This document shows positions 16,440 through 25,015 of a stretch of DNA of 38,088 bases, in pieces. Positions within the stretch are counted from its first letter, which is position 1; each line of letters opens with the position of its first letter. The DNA comes from CAITSH01 sp945892985 (lineage in GTDB: Bacteria; Pseudomonadota; Gammaproteobacteria; Burkholderiales; SG8-39), in the NCBI GenBank assembly GCA_945892985.1, contig CAMDDU010000042.1, positions 1 to 38,088 on the forward strand. Reading direction: 5' to 3'. The notes under the pieces were generated by a model that worked only from the letters and a program-made list of their open reading frames with translations, was not told the DNA's origin and made no database searches. Both the position numbers and the translations under genes were made by a program.

Positions 16440-17423
16440 TTATTCGACGCTGATTTTCGCGCTGCGAACGATGGTGCGGATACTCTTCACCTCTTCCTCT
16501 ATAAATGCTTGGAATTCTCCGGGACTCTGTGAACCCGGCTGAAATCCGAGGTTTCGAAGTCGCTCCGCAATTGCGGGGATTCTGAGCGCTCGATTGACCT
16601 CGACATTAAGCCTTCTTATGACTTCAACTGGGATACCCGGAGCCCCCACGATACCGAACCACTCAACTATGGAAAAGCCGGGATAACCCTGCTCCGCAAC
16701 TGTAGGTACGTTCGGAAACAGGGGTAACCGCTCGAGGCCTGTTACGGCCAGCGCACGCAAACGGCCCGATTGCACCAGCGCAGTAGCGGACCCTGCTACT
16801 GTTATCACAACCGGAATTTGCCCGCCCATCGTGTCGTTCATTGCCGGCCCAGCCCCCTTGTAGGGCACGTGCACCATGTTTATACCGGCCAGAAAGTTCA
16901 ACCATTCACCAGAAAAGTGCTGCGTCAGCCCGGGTCCTGGCGTGCCGAAACTTAGGCTCCCAGGCTTCGCCTTTGCCGCCGCCACCAGATCTTGAATAGA
17001 GGTTATCGGACTGGATGAATTTACCGAAATCAGGTTCGGAGTCCGAGCTACCAAGCTAACCGGCGTAAAGTCGCGCAATGCGTCGTAAGGTAGGCTCTTC
17101 TGCGTAACGACGTTGCTAGCCAAACTGCTGCCAAAGAGTCCGAACGTATATCCGTCGGATCCTGCATTTGCGACCACTATCCCTGCGGGAATTCCGAAAC
17201 TGCCAGGTCGGCTCTCAATAATCACGGACTGCCCGAGAGCTTCTTGCAGCGGCGTCTGCAGGAGCCGCGCAATCAAGTCGCTAGTTCCACCGGGAGGACT
17301 TTGCAAAATCAGCTTGATGGGCTTATTCGGCCAAACGTTCTGAGCATACGCGTTGGAAAAGGGAAACACGGCACTCAAAACACTCAAAATCTGAAAAACG
17401 AAGGTCAAGAAGTAGGAACGCAT
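16440..17423 (-). CDS. Bug-family (TctC-like) periplasmic binding protein B
   Basis: This 327-residue solute receptor has a signal peptide of about 28 residues ending NAYAQ. Family blocks are NKPIKLILQSPPGGTSDL, IESRPGSFGIPAG, HVPYKGAGPAMNDTMGGQIP and GIVGAPGIPVEVI. The gene is convergent with the GntR gene (70 bases apart) and has its own upstream region, so it appears to be a single-gene unit. The start codon is directly preceded by a seven-fold AG repeat that acts as its purine-rich ribosome binding site. No membrane partner genes are nearby. The ligand is unknown; location suggests the island A pathway. Confidence 0.9.
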   Translation of the reverse strand: MRSYFLTFVFQILSVLSAVFPFSNAYAQNVWPNKPIKLILQSPPGGTSDLIARLLQTPLQEALGQSVIIESRPGSFGIPAGIVVANAGSDGYTFGLFGSSLASNVVTQKSLPYDALRDFTPVSLVARTPNLISVNSSSPITSIQDLVAAAKAKPGSLSFGTPGPGLTQHFSGEWLNFLAGINMVHVPYKGAGPAMNDTMGGQIPVVITVAGSATALVQSGRLRALAVTGLERLPLFPNVPTVAEQGYPGFSIVEWFGIVGAPGIPVEVIRRLNVEVNRALRIPAIAERLRNLGFQPGSQSPGEFQAFIEEEVKSIRTIVRSAKISVE

Positions 17424-17731
17424 CTCTCTCTCTCTCTAATAGAAAATCGTGCCTGAACGTATATCAACGTGAACAGTGGAACGCGGAAAATGTTTTTTAG
17501 ACTACCCAGCGCATAAAAAAAACAGAACACTAACACACTGATCATAATCAGCTGGGAAATGTCCCAAGAAGACTAAACAGCACGCAGCAATATTGACAAA
17601 TTTAGACTTTTGCAAGGAGCTCATCATAAAAGTGGAATTTATGAAAGACTAACGACAGAATACGATCTCTCGAGGTAATGAAAATACCCAACACGGGCTA
17701 CGGTGGCGGGCAAACTTGGAAAGGCTAGAGC
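17424..17731. promoter_or_regulatory. AT-rich divergent intergenic region with an AG dinucleotide tract
   Basis: About 300 bases separate the divergent Bug B and Rieske genes. The region is AT-richer than its flanks and contains no protein-like frame. Positions 17424-17437 form a perfect dinucleotide tract, CT on the plus strand and (AG)7 in the sense of Bug B, ending directly at the ATG. A GGAAAGG-like purine stretch at 17718-17724 precedes the GTG start of the Rieske gene. Promoters for both genes must lie here, but I see no clear consensus boxes. Confidence 0.5.
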
Positions 17732-18043
17732 GTGGCAATCATCAAGATCAGCAGGAACGAAATTCCGGACGGCGGCTGCAAGATCGTCGAGGTGGGCGAA
17801 CGGCTGCGCGTCGCGGTGTTCAGAGTGGGCGAGCGGTGTGCGGCGATCAACAACCGGTGTCCGCACCGAGGGGCTTCCCTAGGCGAGGGCGAGTTCGATG
17901 GGACCACCGTGAAGTGTCCCCTGCACAGTTTTCGGGTCGATGTGTGGAAGGGCAAGGGAAATGCGGGAAAACCCGTGCAGACCTTTCCTGTTACGGTGCA
18001 CGATGATGAGGTGAGCGTCATCGTTGACGACGCTGCGCTGTAG
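17732..18043 (+). CDS. Rieske 2Fe-2S ferredoxin
   Basis: This is a 103-residue soluble Rieske protein of the type used as electron carrier for ring-hydroxylating oxygenases, also seen as NirD-like domains. Cluster ligands are present in the two boxes CPHRGASLGEG and CPLHSFRVD (C-x-H then C-x-x-H). It begins with GTG at 17732 (MAIIKISRNEIPDGG), with a purine-rich site about eight bases upstream. The gene stands alone on the plus strand between two minus-strand Bug genes, and no oxygenase alpha subunit or reductase is in the window. It may serve the di-iron enzyme, a distant oxygenase, or be a remnant of a larger system. Confidence 0.9.
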   Translation: MAIIKISRNEIPDGGCKIVEVGERLRVAVFRVGERCAAINNRCPHRGASLGEGEFDGTTVKCPLHSFRVDVWKGKGNAGKPVQTFPVTVHDDEVSVIVDDAAL

Positions 18044-18124
18044 CGGGCTCGCTCAGCGCACTGCAGACTTCTCGTTAGGAGGATTCGGTGCGCCAAGCGA
18101 AGATGTGCCGCAATAGCGGCCCGT

Positions 18125-19093
18125 TCAGTTTAGTGCGGCACCGCTTGCCTTTAGTACAGGCAGCCACCGGGCTCGATCCTCGCGAATACGTAGGGCCAGA
18201 TCTTCCGGGCTACTGGTAGCTGGCTCAATGCCGGCCGCGATCAGCTTGGCGCGCACGCTTGGATCATTTAAAACCTTCACCACCTCGGTATGGATTCGTG
18301 ACTGAATGCTCTTGGGAGTTTCTGCGGGAGCGAAAAGCCCGTACCAAAGGTGATAGCCGACTTCAGACAGGCCCAATTCAGCGAGTGTCGGCGTATCAGG
18401 CACGAGCGCCTCACGGCGTGTTCCGGTGACCGCAAGCCCGACCAGTCTGCCGTCTTTCGTGTAGGACGCATACGGCGAGAATGTGGTTATTGCAAAGTCA
18501 ATGTCGCCGGTCAGTAAGGCTTGGAGCATTGGCGGGGAACCCTTAAAAGGGATGTGGAGCATATCCGTCTTGGTGACAAGCTTCATACGCTCCCCGATTA
18601 GCTGCGAAACGAGGGCCGAGCTTCCAAAAGTTACCTTCCCGGGATTGGCTTTCGCGTACCCCAGCATGTCCTTTAGCGTTTTTGCCTGCGCCTTACCGCT
18701 CGCAACCACAAATAGCGTTTGTAGCGCCGTCAGCGTAATGGGCGCGAAATCCTTGTCCGCATCGTATGGAAGCTTGGCGCCACTGATTGGGTTCACGGTA
18801 AAGGTGCTGTCGGTACCCATAAAAAGCGTGTGGCCGTCGGCCGGAGCTTTTGCCGCAGCCTCGGCTGCAATGACAAAATTTCCGCCTGGGCGGTTATCGA
18901 CGATCACAGCTTGCCCCATATTGATCTGCAGGCCTTGTGCCAACTCGCGTGCCAGCAAATCCGTTATCCCTCCGGGCGGGAAAGAAATGATGATGCGAAT
19001 TGGCTTCGCGGGGTAGGTTTGTGCATACGCAGTTGGGGATAAGAAAAATGATGTCAAAAGCACAGCAAGGAGCGTGGTGATTATGCGCAGCAT
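18125..19093 (-). CDS. Bug-family (TctC-like) periplasmic binding protein C
   Basis: This 322-residue solute receptor has a signal peptide of about 24 residues (MLRIITTLLAVLLTSFFLS to AYAQ). Core blocks are AKPIRIIISFPPGGITDLL, VDNRPGGNFVIAAEAAAK, and HIPFKGSPPMLQALLTGDI. It is the last gene of the long island B run, 33 bases after the deacetylase-fold gene. By eye it pairs with Bug A (8689-9654), which also ends a molybdenum hydroxylase operon, so the two probably descend from one gene and may bind related ligands. The Rieske gene converges on it from the other side. Confidence 0.9.
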   Translation of the reverse strand: MLRIITTLLAVLLTSFFLSPTAYAQTYPAKPIRIIISFPPGGITDLLARELAQGLQINMGQAVIVDNRPGGNFVIAAEAAAKAPADGHTLFMGTDSTFTVNPISGAKLPYDADKDFAPITLTALQTLFVVASGKAQAKTLKDMLGYAKANPGKVTFGSSALVSQLIGERMKLVTKTDMLHIPFKGSPPMLQALLTGDIDFAITTFSPYASYTKDGRLVGLAVTGTRREALVPDTPTLAELGLSEVGYHLWYGLFAPAETPKSIQSRIHTEVVKVLNDPSVRAKLIAAGIEPATSSPEDLALRIREDRARWLPVLKASGAALN

Positions 19094-19126
19094 GGTTCCG
19101 GGACTTTCTGTTTTTGGCAGGACGAT

Positions 19127-19981
19127 TTATAGATCAAAGAAACGCGCTTTGTAGGACAGTGCGGCGGGATCTTGAGCGCTAGCCCATTCCGCCAGCTCGC
19201 CGCACGTTGTTAACCAAACGTCGTCGAATCCGCGCAAGTACTGCAAAATTTCGTGAAATGCCGCGGCCACCAGCGGGCGTCCTCCGAAATGGGCGTGAAT
19301 ACCAATATGCATCATGCCCATCGGCTCTTCCTTGTGCAGGAAGTCAAACGTTCCCTTGTACACGTCGAAGTAATCACGCGGACTGGAGCGCAAAACCCGG
19401 TTGTCAACGAACTCGGACCAGGGGATCCCCACCATATTGCCACTGGGTCGTGTGTCAATGCGCGGAGAGCTGCTGTCCAGGATGTCGCAGTGCCACTTGA
19501 TGCCCGCCTCGGCGAGCAGATCCGGGGTGCTTGCATCGCCGCCATACACGGGGGTAAGCCAGCCTATCGGGCGCTTTCCCGAGACCTCTTCCAAGACATC
19601 AAGCGTCTGATGAATGGCCTGGCGTTGGCGCGGTCCATCCATCTCGTGGAGGTATTCACTCTGGGCATACCCGTGCGCGGCGATATCGTGCCCTGCACGC
19701 ACCATCTGTGAGATTGCATCCGGATAGCGTTCGGCCGAGAGTCCGTTGCAAAAGCCGGTGGCTCGCAGCTTGTTTCGTTCGATGATCCGCATCAAGCGCC
19801 AAATACCCTCCTTCCCCCCGTACTCGGACCACTGGATTCCGGCAACGTCGCGTGCACCGGCTTTGAGGGGCGTCGTTCGGGGGAAGTAGGTGGGCGAGCG
19901 GCCATCTGCCCAGGTTTCGAGCAGCACGCTCACCAGCACCGCGGTGCGCGCGTTATTGGGCCAACGTAACGGAGATCTCAT
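19127..19981 (-). CDS. Polysaccharide-deacetylase-fold hydrolase (allantoinase / cyclic imidase-like)
   Basis: This 284-residue NodB-homology protein belongs to the cytoplasmic branch that includes PuuE allantoinase, bacterial cyclic imidases and HpPgdA-like proteins. Visible blocks are the core VLVSVLLETWADG (the usual acidic DD replaced by ETWADG), GHDIAAHGYAQSEYL with a metal-type His near 103, GWLTPVYGG, and HIGIHAHFGGRPL near 225-235, typical of the PuuE/imidase branch. There is no signal peptide, which fits an intracellular amide-ring hydrolase better than a wall-modifying enzyme. It lies 56 bases after the molybdenum hydroxylase small subunit and 33 bases before Bug C. I infer opening of a cyclic imide, lactam or ureide made by the upstream hydroxylase. 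Confidence 0.8.
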   Translation of the reverse strand: MRSPLRWPNNARTAVLVSVLLETWADGRSPTYFPRTTPLKAGARDVAGIQWSEYGGKEGIWRLMRIIERNKLRATGFCNGLSAERYPDAISQMVRAGHDIAAHGYAQSEYLHEMDGPRQRQAIHQTLDVLEEVSGKRPIGWLTPVYGGDASTPDLLAEAGIKWHCDILDSSSPRIDTRPSGNMVGIPWSEFVDNRVLRSSPRDYFDVYKGTFDFLHKEEPMGMMHIGIHAHFGGRPLVAAAFHEILQYLRGFDDVWLTTCGELAEWASAQDPAALSYKARFFDL

Positions 19982-20037
19982 GACTTTCCTTTGAAATTTT
20001 TGGCCAATCGGGCGATAAAAATTATTTGCGCCATAAG

Positions 20038-20517
20038 TCAGTCCCTCACCCCGACCAATTCAAGCGCTGCGTCGACCATGCCCTGATATCCGGTACACCG
20101 GCAGAGGTTGCCCGACAGGGATTTCCTTACCTGGGTTTCAGTTAATCGAACGTTCGCACTTTCACGAACCAGTTCCGTCAAGGTCATTATGACCCCGGGC
20201 GTGCAGAAGCCGCATTGCAGCCCATGATGTTCCGTAAGCTTTTTCTGAATGTCCGAGAGGGAACCATCTGGATTTGCCACACCTTCTACGGTTTCGACCG
20301 TCCGGCCATTTGCCTGTGCCGCGAGCATCAGGCAACCCCTTACCGATTTCCCGTCCACGAGTATCGTACACGCGCCACAGACGCCATGCTCGCAACCGAT
20401 GTGACTTCCCGTTAAGCCGAGTTCATTACGCAAAAAATCGACCAGGTTGACGCGACCTTCCACCGCACGCGAGTACTGCTTCCCATTCACGGTAAGACTA
20501 ATTTGATGCTCAGACAT
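20038..20517 (-). CDS. Molybdenum hydroxylase, 2Fe-2S small subunit (CoxS-like), cluster B
   Basis: This 159-residue two-cluster iron-sulfur subunit has first-cluster cysteines at about 42, 47, 50 and 62 (GCEHGVCGAC and GCLML) and second-cluster cysteines at about 102, 105, 139 and 141 (CGFCTPG and CRCTGYQG). The ATG at 20517 (MSEHQISLTVNGK) overlaps the end of the medium-subunit gene by eight bases. The longer frame to 20655 runs through that gene and was rejected. It is third in the L-M-S order, unlike cluster A, and electrons pass through it from the molybdopterin centre to FAD. Confidence 0.95.
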   Translation of the reverse strand: MSEHQISLTVNGKQYSRAVEGRVNLVDFLRNELGLTGSHIGCEHGVCGACTILVDGKSVRGCLMLAAQANGRTVETVEGVANPDGSLSDIQKKLTEHHGLQCGFCTPGVIMTLTELVRESANVRLTETQVRKSLSGNLCRCTGYQGMVDAALELVGVRD

Positions 20518-21385
20518 TAGGCGCCTCCTGACTGCGTTGGTACGCTGTATCGAGCGCCCTGCGGGTGAGTACACCGGCAAGATGCCTGCGGTATTCCGGC
20601 GTATTGTCATCGTCCCCCTCAGCGGGCAACTCCCTCGCCAGACGCTCAGCATCATCCAGCCCCTCCGGTGCCCACCTTTTCCCTAGAAGGCGCGCCTCCG
20701 CAGCCTCAAGCCGGACAGGTGAAGCCCCGAGTCCGCCGATCGCGATCCGTACTTCGACAACGATCCCATCACCGTTCAGCGACACGACCGCGGCGACTGC
20801 GACGATGGCGAAGTCAGCAGGACGGCGTGAGAATTCCTCAAAACAGCTGCCAGTCCGGCCCCGCAATATCGGTAATTCGATGTGGGTCAACAATTCACCA
20901 GACGTAAGGACAGACGTCAAATATCCGGCAGGAAAGGCCTTGAACGACAGAACCCGCCTCCCGGATTGACTCTGGATCTCCAGTCGCGCATCCAGCGCCA
21001 TGGCCACAATGGGTAACTCTGCGGACGGATCCAAATGACAAATGCTTCCGCCAATCGTTCCCCGATTCCGGGTTTGTTGATGCCCGACACGCTCCAGCGC
21101 CTGGCACAACAACGGACATTTGCGTTGCATAAGCGCCGAGGTTTCAAGTGTCCGCTGTGTCGTCATGGCGCCAATCCGAATTTTGTCCGCGAGCTCCTCG
21201 ATGCGCGAAATTTCGGCAATTTTCCCGAGGTCGATCAAATGGTCTGGCGTTGCCAATCTCAAATTAAGCATCGGCATCAAAGACTGCCCCCCTGCCAACG
21301 GACGCGCATTCTCGAGCGTCGCGAGTAGTCGCAATGCCTCGGGCAATGTCTGCGGGCAATGATAGTCAAACGGAGCGGGCTTCAT
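20510..21385 (-). CDS. Molybdenum hydroxylase, FAD-binding medium subunit (CoxM-like), cluster B
   Basis: This 291-residue flavoprotein subunit starts MKPAPFDYHCPQTLPEALRL. FAD motifs are PLAGGQSLMPMLNLRLA near residue 32 and RNRGTIGGSICHLDPSAELP near residue 105, followed by a normal CO_deh_flav_C domain. The ATG overlaps the large-subunit TGA as ATGA (21382-21385), and its own stop overlaps the small-subunit start by eight bases. The three subunits are therefore tightly coupled. The length is normal for the family. Confidence 0.95.
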   Translation of the reverse strand: MKPAPFDYHCPQTLPEALRLLATLENARPLAGGQSLMPMLNLRLATPDHLIDLGKIAEISRIEELADKIRIGAMTTQRTLETSALMQRKCPLLCQALERVGHQQTRNRGTIGGSICHLDPSAELPIVAMALDARLEIQSQSGRRVLSFKAFPAGYLTSVLTSGELLTHIELPILRGRTGSCFEEFSRRPADFAIVAVAAVVSLNGDGIVVEVRIAIGGLGASPVRLEAAEARLLGKRWAPEGLDDAERLARELPAEGDDDNTPEYRRHLAGVLTRRALDTAYQRSQEAPNV

Positions 21386-23787
21386 GATCCGTCCTTTTTG
21401 TTGACGCTACCATTGCGCATGCCGGGAATCTTTCCACCCTTCGCGACTCCCGCCTGAATGAGGCGATGCAGTCGGGCAGGCGTGACCGGTAACTCATTAA
21501 TCGTAATTCCGAGCGGTGCGAGGGCATTTTCGATTGCCGCGACGATGGCTGCAGGCGCGCCTATCGTTCCGCTCTCCGCTGCCCCCTTTACCCCCAGCGG
21601 ATTAAGCGGAGACGGCGACTCCATATGGTGAATTTCAACACGAGGAACAACGTCGGCGGTCGGGAGCAAATAATCCGCATATGTTGCCGTCAGCGGTTGT
21701 CCCGCATCGTCATAGCGCATCCATTCAAACAAAGTCGCGCCGATGCCATGAACCACTCCGCCAAGCACTTGACCGTCCACCATCATCTGATTGATGATGC
21801 GCCCACAATCGTGAAGCACAACGTAACGCGTTAACCGAACCCCCCCCGTATCGACGTCAACCTCCGCTTCAACCACATGCGTTCCGTTGGTATAGGTAAG
21901 TCCTGATGGTTCGAAATTGACCTCGGCAGACAGGCCGGGGGTCAGGCCCGAAGGCAGCGCGAATCCTGGCACGCCCCCCAGCGCTACCGCGAGCTCCTTG
22001 AGTGAACGCCGCATCTCCGGAACGCCTTTAACCCTTACCCAGCCGTCCACCAATTCAAGATCCTCTACCGCTGCCTCGAGCATTGAAGAGGCGGCCCGTT
22101 TCGCCTTATCCGCAACTGCCGTTGCGGCAAGATGCGCGGCATTTCCGGCGGTAACCGCCTGTCGGCTGGCGAATGCGCCAAGCCCAAGCGCAATCGCGTT
22201 GGTGTCCCCGTCAATAACCTGCACCTGATCGGGACGCACCCCCAACTGTGCCGCCACCAATTGCGCGATCATTGTCTTGGTTCCCTGTCCCTGGGCGGTA
22301 GCTCCGGTCGTTGCAACAATGGTTCCGGATGGTCCGATCCGAACAGACCCGCTCTCAAAGGGCCCGCGGCCGGTTGCCTCTACATAGTTCGCCATGCCAA
22401 TCCCGATACATCTGCCCTGCTGAAGCGCTTGAGCCTGCCTCGCGGGAAAATCGTCCCACCCTGCCGCCTCCAATGCACGCCGCTGACACTCAGGATAGTC
22501 GCCGCTGTCATACGTCATCGCAGAGCCATCGCGCTGCAGGATCGGGACGGTATAGGGCATCTTTTCCGGCGCAATAAGATTACGCCGGCGTACTTCGTCC
22601 CGCCCTACGCCGATACGTTCGGCGATACGATCAAGTAAGCGCTCCATCACAAACGTTCCTTGCGGCCGCCCGGCACCCCGCGTCGGCGAGGCCGGAACGA
22701 TATTGGTCAGGCAAAGGGAAATCTCCATCTCGAGCGCCGGAAGAACATATGGGCCTATCAGATTGGTGACTGCGTTAAATGGCAGTGCGACCCCGTAGGG
22801 CGTGCATGCTCCGTGATCGTGATAGAGATGCCCGCGAATAGCGCCAAGCCTGCCATCGGCAGAAAAGGCCGCCTCGACATCCCAGTATTGAAGGCGCTCA
22901 AGCACCGTTGCACTAAAACTTTCGAATCGATCTTCAATCCATTTGACCGGACGCCCAAGCAGCATCGCCGCGGCCGGAACAGTAATTTCCTCCGGATGAA
23001 TGACCGCTTTCGGGCCAAATCCCCCGCCCACGTCTGGCGCGACAACGCGTACCTGATCTTCCGTCAATCCCAGCGACTCAACGAGGATGGCCTTCGCACG
23101 GTGTGGCATTTGAGTGCTGTCCCAAACCGTGAGCCGTGCTTCTGCCGGGTCAAAGCGCGCCACCAGGCCACGCGTTTCAATGGAATGCCCTCCCCCCTTA
23201 TAAAGCCGGAACGTCTCGGTAATATGGTGAGCGGCACCGGCAAACGCACCGGTCAGGTCGCCATACTTAACAAGGGTATGTGCGACAAGATTGTCTGGAC
23301 AATCCAAGCGGGCCTTGGGTGCACCGCGTACCAGCCCCTGCCTTGGGTCAACCACAACCGGGAGCGGTTCCAGGTCTGGCTCGACGAGACGGGCGGCATC
23401 TTCGGCAACGCGACGACTCTCCGCGATAACGATCGCCAAGGGCTCGCCAACATAGCAAACCTCGCCATGCGCGAGCCATGGCGGATCGACGTGGAACTTC
23501 ACCATCCCGGATGGAGTCGCCTGGGGAATACGATCGCGGACAATTACGCCGCGAAGGTCCTCAAAGGTATAAACCGCGACGACGCCGGGGAGTTTCCGCG
23601 CTTCGGCGACTGCGATGCCGCGCAGATAAGCATGGGCCATGGGACTGCGGACAAAGACCGCATGGAGCATGCCTGGGAGGTCAATATCATCCACAAAACG
23701 CGCACCACCACGTAACAAGCGGTCGTCTTCGACACGAGGCACAGACCGCGAGTTACGAGTTGATCCTGCGTCTAATGCCAAATTCAT
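21382..23787 (-). CDS. Molybdenum hydroxylase, molybdopterin-binding large subunit (CoxL-like), cluster B
   Basis: This is a catalytic subunit of about 801 residues. It shows RSVPRVEDDRLLRGGARFVD in the hammerhead domain, DVGGGFGPK near 252, TRGAGRPQG near 369 (no copper-binding Cys, so not a CO dehydrogenase), TGATAQGQGTKT, and GVKGAAESGTIGAPAA with the catalytic glutamate at about 738. I chose the ATG at 23787 (MNLALDAGST) because it overlaps the upstream hydrolase TGA as ATGA. The frame to 23820 would start inside that gene. The combination of this enzyme with a dihydroxypseudooxynicotine-hydrolase-like protein recalls ketone dehydrogenase plus hydrolase in the nicotine pathway of Arthrobacter (Paenarthrobacter) nicotinovorans, where the hydroxylase oxidises a pyridine ring. 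Confidence 0.93.
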   Translation of the reverse strand: MNLALDAGSTRNSRSVPRVEDDRLLRGGARFVDDIDLPGMLHAVFVRSPMAHAYLRGIAVAEARKLPGVVAVYTFEDLRGVIVRDRIPQATPSGMVKFHVDPPWLAHGEVCYVGEPLAIVIAESRRVAEDAARLVEPDLEPLPVVVDPRQGLVRGAPKARLDCPDNLVAHTLVKYGDLTGAFAGAAHHITETFRLYKGGGHSIETRGLVARFDPAEARLTVWDSTQMPHRAKAILVESLGLTEDQVRVVAPDVGGGFGPKAVIHPEEITVPAAAMLLGRPVKWIEDRFESFSATVLERLQYWDVEAAFSADGRLGAIRGHLYHDHGACTPYGVALPFNAVTNLIGPYVLPALEMEISLCLTNIVPASPTRGAGRPQGTFVMERLLDRIAERIGVGRDEVRRRNLIAPEKMPYTVPILQRDGSAMTYDSGDYPECQRRALEAAGWDDFPARQAQALQQGRCIGIGMANYVEATGRGPFESGSVRIGPSGTIVATTGATAQGQGTKTMIAQLVAAQLGVRPDQVQVIDGDTNAIALGLGAFASRQAVTAGNAAHLAATAVADKAKRAASSMLEAAVEDLELVDGWVRVKGVPEMRRSLKELAVALGGVPGFALPSGLTPGLSAEVNFEPSGLTYTNGTHVVEAEVDVDTGGVRLTRYVVLHDCGRIINQMMVDGQVLGGVVHGIGATLFEWMRYDDAGQPLTATYADYLLPTADVVPRVEIHHMESPSPLNPLGVKGAAESGTIGAPAAIVAAIENALAPLGITINELPVTPARLHRLIQAGVAKGGKIPGMRNGSVNKKDGS

Positions 23788-24857
23788 TTGGCGCGGACCT
23801 TCAATTGGACAGCCATCCAATCGGCAGATTGCGGACGATAGCTATAGGGACGGTTGTGCGCGACATGGTTGCCCTCCTCAATCACCAGCAACTCGACAGG
23901 CCCCTTCGCCTCGGATGCAAGACGTTTCGCATCCTCGGGCGGACACAGCCGATCCCGTCCAGCGGCAATAACAAACAAGGGACACTGTATTTTTTCGGCT
24001 ACGCCCTGCAAATTGAGAAGGCCGGCACGCTCCTTGGCTTCCTCTTCATTCTTGCTGTGGCTACGCACCCGAAATGCGTCGCGTGTAAGTTCAGGCAGAT
24101 TTTTCCAGAGTGAGCCCCAATTATAGGGACCACAGTTCGAAACGCAGGCCTTGATCCTTTTCTCAAAGGCGACGGTTCGCGGGCCGTAGTAGCCGCCAAG
24201 GCTGATGCCCCATATCCCGATGCGGTCCGCATCGAGATCATCACGCGTGCCCACCCAATCAATTACCGGCCCGACTACGTTCTCGTAATCATAACGAATC
24301 GGCATTTCATACTCGGCCTCACCCTGACCCGGGCCATCAAACGCGAGCGTCGCCATGCCACGTTCAAGAAAGGTCGCTTCAAACGTCATCAGCTCCTCTT
24401 TCGTCGAATCAAGCCCCATAGTCATTAAGACAACAGGCACTTTACCCTGGGCGTTTTTCGGCTTGCGCAATACCCCCGCCAGCGTTGTCTTTTCATAGGG
24501 AATGAGCACCCTCTCTCCGGGCGGACTCATATGCGGTAAAGCGAGCGTATGGCATTCGACAGCCTTTTTGTGCGCAGCCCGATGCTGCTCCATGTCACGC
24601 ACAAAAAGATACTTGGCGAAGTGGTAGGTTACGGCAGCGCGACAAAGATGTTCGGCGGCGCTAGTGTTCTGATTTTCGGCCAGTGCGCTACGCCCCATTT
24701 TTTCATGAATAGCGGCGCGGGCGGACCACGCCCGGCACCAGTCATCCCAACTCTCAATCGATCGCGTTACATCCACGAAATCGTTCGCATTCACACCGTT
24801 CACGGTATAGCGGGCAAGCATATGCTCCCGTGCGTGCGTTACGTATTCATCTGCCAT
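23784..24857 (-). CDS. Alpha/beta hydrolase resembling 2,6-dihydroxypseudooxynicotine hydrolase
   Basis: This 357-residue serine hydrolase has an N-terminal helical cap of about 110 residues, then SPPGERVLIPYE opening the catalytic domain. It strongly recalls the C-C hydrolase of the pAO1 nicotine pathway: GLDSTKEE, ERGMATLAFDGPGQGE, the nucleophile in GIWGISLGGYYG (Ser about 219), Asp about 302 (AAGRDRLCPPE) and His about 331 (EEGNHVAHN). That family cleaves the side chain of a dihydroxylated pyridine. The start MADEYVTHAREHM at 24857 is clear. The end overlaps the cluster B large subunit by four bases, so the hydrolase and hydroxylase are made together. Esterase activity is the alternative. 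The family call rests on remembered similarity and was not searched. Confidence 0.82.
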   Translation of the reverse strand: MADEYVTHAREHMLARYTVNGVNANDFVDVTRSIESWDDWCRAWSARAAIHEKMGRSALAENQNTSAAEHLCRAAVTYHFAKYLFVRDMEQHRAAHKKAVECHTLALPHMSPPGERVLIPYEKTTLAGVLRKPKNAQGKVPVVLMTMGLDSTKEELMTFEATFLERGMATLAFDGPGQGEAEYEMPIRYDYENVVGPVIDWVGTRDDLDADRIGIWGISLGGYYGPRTVAFEKRIKACVSNCGPYNWGSLWKNLPELTRDAFRVRSHSKNEEEAKERAGLLNLQGVAEKIQCPLFVIAAGRDRLCPPEDAKRLASEAKGPVELLVIEEGNHVAHNRPYSYRPQSADWMAVQLKVRAK

Positions 24858-25015
24858 CTCGTTCCCTTTTGTAGAAAAAAATAAATCGCGTCACATTTTT
24901 CAGATCGCGTATTTTTACGACTGTCGTACCACTGTCCCGATTACAAAAAAGCCTGCTTGCTTTGAAACCTGTCGGATCTTCTTATTTATCGCCAAAAGCA
25001 GCGTTTCGCACTCAG

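Noticed and set aside
19127..19981. Peptidoglycan or chitin deacetylase
   Set aside because: No signal peptide or membrane anchor, the NodB acidic motif is altered, and the gene lies inside a catabolic operon. The PuuE/imidase-like branch fits better.
22660..23715. Plus-strand ORF of 351 residues antisense to the cluster B large subunit
   Set aside because: The minus-strand frame has clear molybdenum hydroxylase motifs throughout. The antisense frame is open only because of codon bias.
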